Shown one piece after another: positions 1 to 11,152 of a stretch of DNA of 64,000 nt; the first letter of the stretch is position 1, and each line of letters begins with the position of its first letter. A model generated the notes under the pieces. It did not search any database and had not been told where the DNA came from. It worked only from the letters and a program-made list of their open reading frames with translations. Both the position numbers and the translations under genes were made by a program. The DNA is from Geosiphon pyriformis. Taxonomy: Eukaryota > Glomeromycota > Glomeromycetes > Archaeosporales > Geosiphonaceae. The stretch spans positions 549,436 to 613,435 of the forward strand of contig JAAOMT010000176.1 of NCBI GenBank assembly GCA_016748015.1, written 5' to 3'.

Positions 1-1405
1 ACAAGATGCTGCTGCACAGGCCATGGATAAACTGGTTGAAGATTTGTGGTGCTGTGAAATAGTTGGTGTTAATTGCTTGAATTTGGTGCAGATTTCAATG
101 GAAGCATCCCAGATAAGTGGTGACTGCTTCAGTTTCTCTTTATTTCATGGTGGCAAATGTATTGACTAGTCGATTGATGCTGTTATTGTTGCTGAAGTAT
201 CTTAAGAATTCCACTTTGAAGGCATTGAAATCTTGTGGTTTATTAATCAAGCTCTAATACCATGAATTGACAGTATTCTTGAGAAAGTAGGGAATGGCTT
301 GTATTGCTCAGGCGTTATTTCATCTATTGGCTGTAATGGTCTTTTCTATATCATTCAGCCATACTTGAGCATCGTTCTCTTTATTGGTAAAGTTGTCAAG
401 TTTTGCAATTGGTGCGTAGGTCATTGGATCTAAGTTGGGTGGTTGTGGTGGCTGTTGAAGCAATTGTTGTTGTACTGATTATTGGGGTGGTAATTGAAGT
501 GGCTGCTGTATGGGTTTGGCTATGGAATTAATTGGCAGTTGATTGATGATGATTACCAGAGATAAGTTTTGCTGATTAATTAATTCGGGGTTTGGATTGT
601 TCTGCCTTTGATGATTTGGAGTTTTGATTTCCAAATTTTTTAGATTTAGATTTTGCTGAGTTTGAAGATTCGGGGTTTCAACTTCCGGGTTTTCAGTGAT
701 TGGGTGCTGGTAAGTGAATTCTTGATCTTCTGATTTTTTTTCCTTTTTTTCTGATTCTATTACTTCTCACAGATCAGAAATTCCGAAATCTGATAAAGGC
801 AGTAGTAATCGAAGTTTTGATGGGGTTGATGATCGCGAATTAAATTCTTTAAAGTATTCACCATATGGTCCTAATAATTCTGTTTTTTTTTGTCTACTTT
901 GGAATGGAAATCGTCCAAATGCTGATGTCGCAGTTGATGGGAATGCATTTGTTGATAATATGTTGATGGCACTTCTGGGTGTATAGTGGTAGGATGGGTT
1001 GCTTGGGGATTCAATTCTGTTTTTCTTCTAAGTAGATGGTTGTATTTTTCTGAATGTTACTGCTGGTGTTTGTAGTTTTTTTTTGCCTTTACTAGCGTAT
1101 GTAATTGGATATCTTTGTTGGGTGTGATGTTCAATTTCTTTGTTGATCTCAGTGATGATGGATGCAAAATTATGATTTGTTGGTAGGTTGGTGTTTTGAA
1201 TTAATTCCCTATAAAAAGTTTCCCTTGCTGATTCAGTATTCACTGGTGTTTCTAACAAAGAGAAAATTTTTTCATTGACGTAGAAATTGAAAGCTGATTC
1301 GGCAGATATATAATTGTGGTTTAATCTCAAGTATTGACAATAGTGTTGAAATAAGGATTTTGTGAATCCTAAATGGTTTGCTCCTATATTTTCTGATTCT
1401 GCCAC
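1..1405 (-). pseudogene. degenerate gag-like polyprotein of the LTR element
   Basis: The best-preserved block is 1405 to 1028, about 125 residues beginning around AESENIGANHLGF. After a frame break the downstream minus-strand sequence still encodes a proline/glutamine-rich linker and then a retrotransposon gag domain: near 130-240 it reads FLRYFSNNNSINRL and then meets an in-frame stop. Frame changes and stops show it is dead. The 1028-1405 block begins at a non-ATG codon and follows the primer-binding site directly, as expected for gag. The N-terminal block and gag core match, in order and wording, gag proteins annotated in Rhizophagus/Gigaspora genomes (recognised from memory, not searched). 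Confidence 0.7.
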
Positions 1406-1450
1406 TTTTGGATGGTGTTTGTTGGTGTGGGTTCTCTGTAGAATTATACC

Positions 1451-1465
1451 TTACAGGGAGCACCA
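1451..1465 (-). other. tRNA primer-binding site of the LTR element
   Basis: Minus-strand TGGTGCTCCCTGTAA begins two bases inside the LTR and starts with TGG, the complement of tRNA 3' CCA. Position and sequence are typical of minus-strand priming sites. I did not identify which tRNA is used. Confidence 0.65.
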
Positions 1466-1467
1466 AA

Positions 1468-2321
1468 TGTTACAGATGACTATTTGGGGTCTTGAGTTAA
1501 ATAACACACTCATAACTTGGTGCTTAAAAGCTATTTCTGTTGATAATGTTCTGAAAGTATTGTATCTGAAGGTGTTGATGGAGTTCTTTGTATAATGAAC
1601 AGAGATTTAATAGTGATAGTATTCACATGTTCAATGGTTTCCCAATTTCTTTTTCAGCTTGGTGGCCAGATTTATTCTGGCAGTCATGCCTTTCTGGTAA
1701 GCTAACCGATAATATATATAAATTTACTCTTATTTCTGGGTTTTTTACCAGGCTATTCGTAACATCAATAACTTAGTGCTTTTAATTCTCAATTAATTAG
1801 TATGTACCACAAAATCAAAGAAAGATAAAAGAGAAAATAAGAAAATAAGCCAAGGCAATTTGCAAGTTAATATCTCATCAATAGCCATGATCAAGAGTTA
1901 TTGTTCCAATATGATTAAGTATCAGTTATTATCAACATGAAGTGTTGATAGTGAAAAATGAATTTGATATAGTGAATAATTATTTATTTTTTAGGATTGT
2001 GGTAACTAAGCTAAGAATTTTTCTTGTCGATTCTGTCTTTTCTGCTTCTAACACTACTGCTATATATATATATTTGAGATTCCTTAATTCTTCAATTTCT
2101 TGCGACAGGAATCCTAGAATTCCTGGAATCCTGCGATTTCTGATGAGAGAAATCCTGGAATTCTGGAATCCTGTGATTCTTTGTCGGAGAATTCTAAAAT
2201 TCCTGAAATCCTGCAATTCCTCTAAAAGGAATCTTGGAATTCCATATTTATTATGTCTACATCTGATTGGCTAATATCTACTGGCTAATAATACTATATT
2301 TCCTATATTCTATGAGTAACA
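1468..2321 (-). repeat. 5' LTR (about 854 bp)
   Basis: On the plus strand it starts TGTTACA at 1468 and ends GTAACA at 2321, giving the short inverted termini of an LTR. Next to the inner end, with a 2-nt gap, lies TGGTGCTCCCTGTAA on the minus strand, a primer-binding site complementary to a tRNA 3'-CCA end. The outer end abuts broken endonuclease coding sequence. The presumed target-site duplication on this side is ATGAC (2322-2326); its partner would lie outside the window. Confidence 0.75.
2107..2243. repeat. about 3.4 copies of a 40-bp tandem repeat inside the LTR U3
   Basis: Successive units start near 2107, 2148, 2188 and 2228 (the last partial), each carrying GGAATCCT-like and GAATTCC-like cores separated by a variable AT-rich tail. 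They diverge by a few bases per unit. In element orientation they lie 78-214 nt from the LTR start, i.e. in U3, where retroelement enhancers are often tandemly repeated. Confidence 0.7.
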
Positions 2322-4596
2322 ATGACATGAGAGTAAACCAGTCTCTTTTCCAAGGTGGCACCTGCATATAAGCCCAAAACCATCAATGAAAACTTGTTTT
2401 TAAAAAGCAATTTTACAGAAATGAGTTGGCCAGGCATCTCAAAAACTTTGCACATGTGCTTTGCTAGAGAAGCATTCATAATTATGGTAATGTCTGTATC
2501 CAAATAACTAAACTCTAAACCAGAGGTGAACACTCGAATACCATCAAACTTATTCATAATCCAAAGACAAATTTTGCCTTTCAACTTTGTTTCAGTAACC
2601 ACAGAAATCATGTTGTCCTTATTTTTGTGCCATCGAACAATGTCTTCCTGTTTGGCAGGATTGTTCATGTCTCTGACATTACATGTAGCCACTTTCCATA
2701 CCAAACTACTTATTGAGAAAGAAGGAAAGCCAAAGAATCTGCACCAGAACATAGACAATTCAACCTTTCCAAAACTGAACCGATTAAGACCTCAAAAGCT
2801 ACCATTTTCAATTCCAATTTGCCCATTTTAGAGATTAAAACTTTGGAAAAACTTGAGCTAGAATTATGGACTACATCATCAACAGCTGAGAGAGGGGGAG
2901 TGGAAGCCAACATCTTATCATTCAAAACCATATCCACATTCAAATGTGGCACCAAAGAGGTGGGAGTGGCTGGAAGAAGAATGCTAAAAGAGGTTGCCAT
3001 CAGTATCAGTTCCATGCCACTTAACTTTTTTAATATACCAGACACCTGATTCATTAAAAGCTCCAAGAAGCATTTCAAAGTGTCCAATCGAGCATTCAAA
3101 AAAGAGTTGTTGGCTGAAACAAAAGGAGAACTACTGTTTGAATCTGAGACATCAGAAAGAGGGAAGCCAAAACTGTAACCAGAACTGAAACAAGGACCAC
3201 CAGAAGGACTAGTGAGTGTAACCACCTAGGCTCAAGATTTGCCACCAAAGGCAGCAAGGTGAGATATCGAAACACTTTTTTTTTCATACAACTTTGCCAA
3301 CTGAAGATGATGTCCATCAGATGCAAACCTTTTAAATGTTCTTGAGAGCTTAGATGGGAATGCAACAGATCCATCACACTTTAGAGCAGAATGACCAAAT
3401 TTTTCACATTTTTTACACCAAACCAGATCTATCTTTGCCCAAGAAAGTTTAACACCACCAAGAATTGGCTCTGTGCAAAAGGCAAATTCCAGATCATTGT
3501 CAAATTTAAAACTGACTACAGCACAATGAATCTTATTACCAGTTTCCAGAGATCTGTTTATGACACAAGTTTTCTTACCAGCTCTAACCAGAAAAGTTTT
3601 AAGATTATGTGTCATCATTCTCACCAGCAAAGTAAACAAAAGTGCTCTAAACCGATTCCTTAATGCTCAAGTTTTATGATCCTCCACCACTTTGGCTATG
3701 CATACAGAATTCTTACCAATCAGGAATAACCACTTAGAGGCTAATAAATTAGCTTGGTTTAGCTTAGCAAATTCCATCACTGTTTTTTGCCACATTTCAA
3801 TTAGTTGAATTTTGATCAACTTAATTTCTCCAAATTCGGATACTGTGGTGATGATCATATCTTTAGGCATATTCATAAGAATTTTCTTAATCACCACAGT
3901 CTAATCTGACCTCATTCCTTGTCTCTTAAGATTTTTGTTTACATCAATCACTTTTTCTCTGGCCAATGATGTGGCCATTTCTATGCTGCTTTCTGAAATG
4001 AAGATAGATCTGATGATCTCTTCAAATTTTGAAAGGGTAGTAGCCCTCCCAAAACCATTGACCATTGAGAAAATTTTCCTAATGAACTAAGTCTTTGCTG
4101 TAGCAGATTTGCTTTTTATCACCAAAAGATTGATATCCAAAGCAAATAATTTTTTGACTGACACTTCTACAGGAGTTTTGATGACCTTTGGGTCAATTCA
4201 TTTCTTTTCAAGAGAAATAGACAAGCAAGGAGGGAGCACAACTTTATCATCATCTATATGAAAGTTAGAAGAACTGAATGGAGAACCAAAAACAGCACCA
4301 GTACTGACTTGCTTTGCCTTGGGTGTAGTAGCAGCTGAGCCCAAAAGAAACCCACCATCCATATCAGACATGCTAACATTTTCATCCTCACCAGAAAGAC
4401 TTTCCACATCAGAATAAACATTATTACTAGATCCAGATCTGCTTAAGGATATATCTCTTTTATCACTAGAGTGTTTGACATTACCAAGAACAACTTTCTT
4501 CTTTTGAAAAAAGAAACCACCAACAGAATCATGAAAAGCACTTTTAGAAGTCTTCTTTTTAAATGTGGTGCTACTAAGAGTAGTTTCTATATCCAT
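2322..4596 (-). pseudogene. non-LTR retrotransposon: ORF1 (CCHC protein) and start of ORF2 endonuclease
   Basis: ORF1 runs from 4596 (MDIETTL) to about 2710 in several frames. Pieces 4198-4596, 3667-3897, 3232-3639 and 2710-3225 are collinear. The 3232-3639 piece has a zinc knuckle, CKKCEKFGHSALKC (C-x2-C-x4-H-x4-C). The first piece ends LEKK then a stop where TGG has become TGA, with the expected reading continuing behind it. ORF2 begins near 2740: WKVATCNVRDMNNPAKQEDIV, then an endonuclease/exonuclease/phosphatase-type segment with VTETKL. It is cut at 2322 by the LTR, so reverse transcriptase is absent. Order and wording match Glomeromycotina 'jockey-like' elements known from memory. Confidence 0.78.
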
Positions 4597-4937
4597 GAAA
4601 AATGGGCTATTATTAGGTAAAGAAATATTGATATAGACTAAAAAACAAAAAAAACTTCTTTTTACAGAAAATGTGCTTTTTAAGAATTTTTGGAGATAAG
4701 AAAGAAAGAAGTTTTTCTTTTTTAACTTTTAAATAACCAAGTCTTTTTGATAAAATAATTATATTATATATCATGTGATTAATTATACAAAAAAGCTTAA
4801 TATTGTTTTTAATAATTATTTTTAAAATTAATAAAATTATGTAAAAATTAAAACACAATTATAATATAAATCTATTTAATTTTAAAAGTTTTTACTTATT
4901 TAAAAAAGTAATATAGACTCTTTGTCTTCTTAATTTT
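4597..4937. other. AT-rich spacer between two head-to-head non-LTR elements
   Basis: It contains no supported gene. It is strongly AT-rich and holds the presumed 5' UTRs of both flanking elements. The segment 4785-4885 resembles 61345-61440, so it is probably part of a separate dispersed repeat. The last 30 bases before 4938 resemble the leader of the copy at 47128. Confidence 0.5.
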
Positions 4938-7140
4938 ATGACCACAATCAGAACAAAGAATAAAAAAGCTATATCTAATATTTTTTCTGAGATATCTAAT
5001 AAAATTTCAACCAGAAAAGCTCTCTCTATTATAGAAGCAATCAGACAAAATGTTTTAAAAGTCTTCTCTTTATTTAGTAATTGTAAAAAGCTGTCTTTAA
5101 TAACTACTGAAGCAACTTTCTCTTCTTTGGCTGGTTTTTTACCAGTCAAAATTCTTTTAAAGAAACACACTTGGATTAATTTCAGTATTATCTCTACTTC
5201 AACTAAGAGCCCAAAAGTTTTTAATAATAGACCAGTAAACAAGTTGGTCTTTTTTTCTATAGCTTTAATACTTAGTGCTATTAACATCATCTCTTCAAAA
5301 AAAATGGTTAAAAAGACCAAAAGTTCAGAAAAGTAAGAGCAGTTGCTTGCTTCTGCTATTGTTATACTGAATCTTTTTGTGGTTTCCAATAAAATTTTGG
5401 GTGAGATCTTCATAGCATCATTCAGCACATTATCTAAGATAGATTAAAATCAACTACTAACTGTATTGTCAAATGTGGTATTACTTGTTTTTAAAAACTG
5501 AACTGACCAAATAGAAACTGAATTATTTTTTCCTTTGGTTTCTGGTACTGCTACTGTTGGTGCTTGGAAAACTATTACTAGTTATTAAAGATTTGCTGGA
5601 TTAATGGCCTCTACTTTAGTGTTTGATGCTATTTTTAAGATCAAATTGGCTTATGTTAAAACTGTTTTTCAGTATGTATATGGTTTTTTGGATATGAAAT
5701 TAATTGTAAAAAACAATATAAAGCTTTTTTGTGTAGAGTTTGCTTCTTAAAACTCTTTAGATGCTGTATTTTTAGTCAAGTTTACAAGTTTTGTTTATCT
5801 TGTTACTCTTAAAATTACCAAGTTTTTAGTGGTTTCTGAGTCTGGCTCCCTTTTTGCTGCTGTAGTATTGCATGATGTGTCTTTAGATGTGTCTGTTATT
5901 GATATTAAGACAGCTTTCAGTGTTTTTGGTATGATTACTTGTGTTGTGCTGAAGTCTGTTGGTATTTGGCAATATGTAGTGGTTTATTTTGAGAAGTTAG
6001 ATTTTGCTGTGTCTGTTTTAAATTATTGGTTAATTTTGATGGACAAGAATAGTGTTAGAATTCTTCTCTTGGTAAATCAAAATAAGACTATTCTGTTTTA
6101 TAATAGATTTAAGACCAAATTAGTCAACCTTTCTTCTGACTGTACTGCTTTTGAAATTAGTAATTTGATTTTTCAAGTTAATAATCAAACATGTTTTATT
6201 TTTTGCTTTCCTAATTCTGGTTATTGTTCCCAGTTTGCTCTGATTATGTTTAATTTTCAGATAGATCTGAATGTTACTGTACTTAAGACTGGTATACTAA
6301 GAAAATATTGTATCTGGTAGAAAACTTCTGAAAATTGGTGCTGTTTTTGGTGCCAAGATTTGGATCATCTGGTTTCAGATTGTAAAATGTTTTCATTTCT
6401 TTCTTTTAGAATCTCTAAATTTTTTATTTTTTATATTATTGGTAACAAGTTTTATGCCAATACTACTGCTTTTGTGCCTTCTGTAATCTCTTGTCTTTCT
6501 GGTAGTTTGGTTTTACTTGCTGATATATTTGCTTATAATTCTGTGGTTTTTTTTTGGTTGTCTTTTATAGAGTTTGAGTTAATCAAGCTTTCCAATTTGG
6601 TCAACTCTATTGTTAAGTTTATTGGTTCTATGGTCAAATTATTTGAACAATTTGTTAATAAAGATTTAGTTTTAAGTAGTGCTCTTGGTCTTAGGGTCAA
6701 TAAAGTTTTAGTACATATAAGTATCTTTAGCAAAGCTATTAGTAAGCTGGAACAAGAGATAGTTGCTTTGAAAACTAAGTATGGTTATAAAAACATTAAT
6801 ATGTCTGGTCCTCATATAAGTTTGTTTTCTGTTGATAATAATATGTTTTCTAACTTAATGTTATTTTGGAAACATGAATCTGCTGTTGTAAAAACTGATG
6901 CCTTTAAAATGACTAAGTAGCTGGTTGAATTAGTTAGTAATAGTGCTATATTGTTTGAAATTGTTCAAAAAATGTCTTCTTTAGATAAGTTTTCTTCTAA
7001 GACTTCAGCATAGTGTGTTTTTGATTGGTCTGAGTAACTAATTATGTGTAGAAAACACATGATTAGCACCTAGTTTAGATTATTTAGTTTAATGTATTGT
7101 ATTAGATGGCTTTTGGATTGTACTCATTAAACAATAAAAA
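4938..7140 (+). pseudogene. ORF1-only non-LTR retroelement copy, heavily decayed (copy 1)
   Basis: It starts ATGACCACAATC (MTTIRTKNKKA). Collinear blocks at 4938-5336, 5829-6320 and 6360-6920 align with the better copy at 47128-49243: the FNNRPVNKLVF block, the GIWQYVVVYFEKLD block (an RRM-like segment), and a damaged zinc knuckle, CFWCQDLDHLVSDC. Compared with the 47-kb copy most differences are C to T or G to A. The reading ends near 7013 and is followed by about 100 nt of 3' UTR ending GTACTCATTAAACAATAAAAAAAAA, an A-rich tail. No endonuclease or RT follows, so this looks like the true 3' end of an ORF1-only element. Confidence 0.75.
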
Positions 7141-7169
7141 AAAAATTTAATAATTATTAATTATTTTTT

Positions 7170-7510
7170 AAAATAAAAAAGAAAAAAACTTTAGTTTTTA
7201 TTTTATTAATTTAATTTTTAAGATTAAATGGCCTAATAAATTAATTGGTTAACGTTGTATATAGAAAAGTTATTGTTTTGCTTCTAAAACTAGTAAAAAT
7301 TAACTAAAATTTAATGTATTAAGCATAGTTATGTATTAATTCAAACCAATTTTGACAAATATGTTGCTATCATTTAAAAGAGAAAAAAAACTGTTGTTTA
7401 CAGTCAAATTAAGATTGAATACTATAATTGGTGTAAATACTAAAAAACTGAAAAAAGCCAATACTTTATTTTTTACAAATCTTAAGTCAAAGATTATCAT
7501 ATATTGTTTA
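7170..7510 (+). repeat. dispersed AT-rich repeat (copy 1 of at least 3)
   Basis: Blocks such as TTTAGTTTTTATTTTATTAA and AGATTGAATACTATAATTGG recur in order near 55440-55770; a weaker version is at 61550-61800. Short spurious ORFs lie inside, but none is conserved between copies. The family is unidentified. It lies directly after the A-rich tail of the ORF1-only element. Confidence 0.5.
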
Positions 7511-7705
7511 AAAATATTTCGTACGACAGACGGATCCGTGATTTCTTGGGTCAGGTGACCTCGTTGTTAAATTGTAAATAAATATTGTTAGCAAACTACG
7601 TCAACCAAGATATAACCTTTTGGTTCTTAGAGCCGGGGAATTTGAAGCTATAGACGTTGTCGCAGGTGTTAAATTTTCTTCAAACCTTGCTTAAGCATTG
7701 TAACC

Positions 7706-10700
7706 ATGGCAAATATCACTCATAGTCCACCAAGAATCGACAAAAGCCTTTATGAACGCGCCTCAACGTTCGCGTTGCTGGAACCACTTCGCCAGAAATT
7801 AGTCAATGATCTCTCACAAATACACGCCGAGATTGCTGCTGTGTCTTCAAGGGAACTCTCTTCATTCCTCGGGGATTTTTTAGAATTTCAACAAGTGGTG
7901 TTAGGAATTGATCCTTCACATACATCTCTGCCGCGTCCTGTTAAGATCCCTCCAAAACTTTTCAAACTAGATCCCGCACCTTCCCCGTCTTCTGCTGTTT
8001 ACTATATCCTTTTTGCTGCTTACCAGTATCGAGGGCAGAATGGCTGGAGGAGTTGGGACTGGACAAGAACGGATAAAATGGTAGAATTGGTGAGCTACGT
8101 CCGAAGAGAACTTATTCAAAGAAATATTATAAAAAATCCAGTAATATCGTTTGAGGAAAGTGTCAATGTGAACACAAGGCAGGAGCTAAGGCAGATTGTG
8201 ATTAGCCTAGGCGGTAAATTTTCAATTTCTGTCTTAGAAATTTATGGCTACTGATTGATATACATTTTGATTCAATGATCATTTCCTAATTAGGTTGAGG
8301 TTTAATTTTATTCCTTAAGGTCAATTAGCTGATAATAAGAATTCCCCAACTCATATAATAAATGGAACAAATGATGGGATCGACGATACCGAATTAGACT
8401 ATTTTCGCACCCTTGAAAAGAAAAACGGAAAGGTTTTCATCCATTGGTGGTATTATCCAGACTCTTATGATACATGGGTACAAGAAGCACCCGAACATGC
8501 TGATCCTGAGCCCGCCCCTGAGCATAATGGCCATTGGAATGTGGGAGTCCGTTGGCTGAGAGATAGCCTAAAGTTTAATGAATGGATGAATGAAGAAGAT
8601 TATGAGATAAGTGAGGAGCGGAGACTATCCGCTGAAGAAGATCAATCCTTTTTAAGGGAAATGGAATCATCAGCAATGAATAAGCGAAACTTAGATTATT
8701 CAAACTCGCCTTTAAACATGGATATTGATACGCAAAACAATACAGCGAAAAGGTTAAGAACTGAAACCCCAGATCCCGACCCAGATCCAGTCCCAGAACA
8801 TCACAGATTGTCTGTAGTCAACATTGAAAGTCAGTTATCCCGACCTGGAGCTCGCAACAAGAAAAATGAGTTTGAGCCTTTATCTAATACCGACATTGTA
8901 AATATATCGGAAGCATATCCACCAATTTTAAATAAGCTTGAAGAAACTAAATCGACAAGCAAAGAGCAGACTGCGTTCTCCAATGCTCCCATAGAAATGG
9001 ACAGTCTTGCTACTGATTTGAGCGAAATTCATATTCCCGCGGAAAATCGAAGTAAGCTTAAGAACGAGAGTGCTTAATATCAAGTTTTTTGTTAATTTTC
9101 AACATGAATTCTCCATATTATTAGACAATATGGATATTGATACGTCTTACCAGGATCAAAAAGAAATTGTTGATGAGATGACCGAGGAAACTCCACATGC
9201 CCCAAAAGATGAAGATGAACCTGAGCATAAGGAGAGCCCAGGGGAGCCTAGAGCCTCTGAAGAGCCCAGCAACGATAATGTAATATCCGAAAATATTAAC
9301 AATGTAGACACTGAAGCTATCGCTGCTCATGCTGAAGAAGAAAAGAAACGGATTGAGGAAGAGGCTCGAAAATACTTATCAGCGCAAACTCAGGAAGTTA
9401 TCATTCCATCATATGCCGCCTGGTTTGATATGGCAAAGATACACGAAATCGAAAAAAAAGCTTTACCCGAATTTTTTAACAACAAAAATAAATCCAAGAC
9501 TCCCAGTATTTACAAAGATTATCGAGATTTTATTCTTAATACATACCGGCTTAACCCCTCTGAGTATCTCACAGTAACAGCATGCAGAAGAAATCTTGCT
9601 GGAGATGTTTGTGCAATAATTCGTGTCCATGCATTTCTTGAACAATGGGGATTAATAAATTATCAAGTATGTTCAATGTTTCCTTTTAATTTATTGGTAG
9701 AATTTGGGCTGACATCATCTGGTACTACCATAGGTTGATCCAGAAACCCGGCCTTCTACTATTGGACCACCATTCACGGGGCATTATCGAATCACAGCTG
9801 ACACCCCCAGAGGGCTCCAACCCTTTCAACCCAGTGCAGCTCCTCCAACAACCTTAAATTCTCAAGCACTGCAAGTTTCCGCGTCTACTAGTGCTGCTAC
9901 TACAACATCAGCTAAGGTGGAATTAAATCTTGGATTGCGGCAGTACATCTACCAATCAGATGCCAAGTCTACACCTCAAGAAATTTCCCAAGAGAATGGA
10001 AATAACTCGGTTGATAATTCATTATCAGGCTCCAAAAGACCTTACAATTGTTTTACTTGTGGGGCTGATTGTACACGTGCTAGATATCATAATGTTAAGA
10101 CTAAAAATTTTGAATTATGCCCAAACTGTTACCTGGATGGTCGATTTCCCTCAACAATGTACAGTGGGGATTTTGTAAAAATGTGCGAAACGCCTTTTAA
10201 TCACGCTCAGGACAATGACTGGACTGATGAAGAGGTCCTTAGACTTCTGGAAGCTTTAGAAATGTTTGATGAGGATTGGAATCAAATTGCAGATCATGTT
10301 GGAACTCGAACAAGAGAGCAATGCATTTTGCATTTTATGCAACTTCCAATCGAAGATCCATATTTAGGAACACCAATATCAAATTTAGGGCCCTTGCAAT
10401 ATCATAGACTTCCTTTCAGCCAAGCTGATAATCCAATAATGTCAGTTGTAGCTTTCTTGGCATCTGTCGTGAATCCGGGTGTAGCCGCAGCTGTTGCAAA
10501 ATCTTCACTACAGGAAATGTCCATGCTAAAAAAAAATCGAGATGTTATTAAGGACAAGAATGGAGTTAATGGTGCTAAGATAGGTGATAATTTATCAACA
10601 AATGACCCCAATACCCCAACAGTTGAAGTCAAGCAGGAGGATACGATGGATACGGAAGTAACTAATCAATCTAGCTCAACAGATCAAGGCACATTATCTC

Positions 10701-11152
10701 CACGCTCTGTGATGGAGAAGGCAGGTGCTGCTGCTTTAGGGGCTGCTGCTGCTAAAGCCAAAGCGCTCGCAGATTATGAAGAAAGAGAGATCCAAAGGCT
10801 TGTGAACACAGTAATTGAGTCACAGTTGAAGAAACTTGAACTTAAGCTTCAACAATTTGAAGAAATGGAAAGCATATTGGAAGTCGAAAAGCGTGAGCTG
10901 GAGAATCAACGTAATCAGCTGTACATTGAACGTTTAACGTTGAAAAAAAATCTTCTGTTGGTTCAAGAACAATTAAAAACAGCTCAGGCAACTGGGACAA
11001 TTAACGTACCAGTCACTGGTTATAGCTATGCAAATGCCAGTAATACTATGATTTTATCTGCTTCGGAATATCATGAGGAACAGGACCAAAATTATCCTGA
11101 AATTCCGCTTAGTCAAGAAGCACCAGAAAATATCGTAATGAATAGCTTTTAA
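7706..11152 (+). CDS. SWI/SNF-RSC scaffold subunit (SMARCC/Swi3/Rsc8 family)
   Basis: Spliced model: 7706-8213, 8329-9051, 9125-9666, 9734-11152 (1063 aa, all phases consistent, GT-AG introns). The N-terminal half has the SMARCC-type module ending with [15 protein letters not shown], then an acidic linker. A SWIRM domain spans exons 3-4 ([18 protein letters not shown]...[37 protein letters not shown]). Next come a ZZ-like zinc finger (CFTCGADC...[11 protein letters not shown]), a SANT domain ([32 protein letters not shown]) and a C-terminal coiled coil (about 10780-10990) that in this family mediates dimerisation. The domain order SWIRM-ZnF-SANT-coiled coil is diagnostic. It scaffolds ATP-dependent nucleosome remodellers in the nucleus. 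Whether it serves SWI/SNF, RSC or both cannot be told from sequence. Confidence 0.93.

Larger units (their letters stand above)
1..2321 (-). mobile_element. Ty3-like LTR retrotransposon, 5' portion, running off the window start
   Basis: Read on the minus strand, the order is LTR (2321 to 1468), a primer-binding site starting TGG (1465 to 1451), then a gag-like reading frame from about 1405 down to the window edge. That is the 5' end of an LTR retrotransposon. The rest (protease, RT, RNase H, integrase and 3' LTR) would lie before position 1. The LTR carries the inverted ends TGTTAC/GTAACA. The element interrupts the endonuclease reading frame of a non-LTR element at 2322, so it inserted later than that one. 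Assignment to Ty3 rather than Copia rests on gag similarity to elements I know from Glomeromycotina; no RT is visible to prove it. Confidence 0.75.

Noticed and set aside
8214-8254. Premature end of the SMARCC gene at 8254
   Set aside because: A donor at 8214 and an acceptor at 8328 restore the frame and family homology; the short frame is just read-through into the intron.
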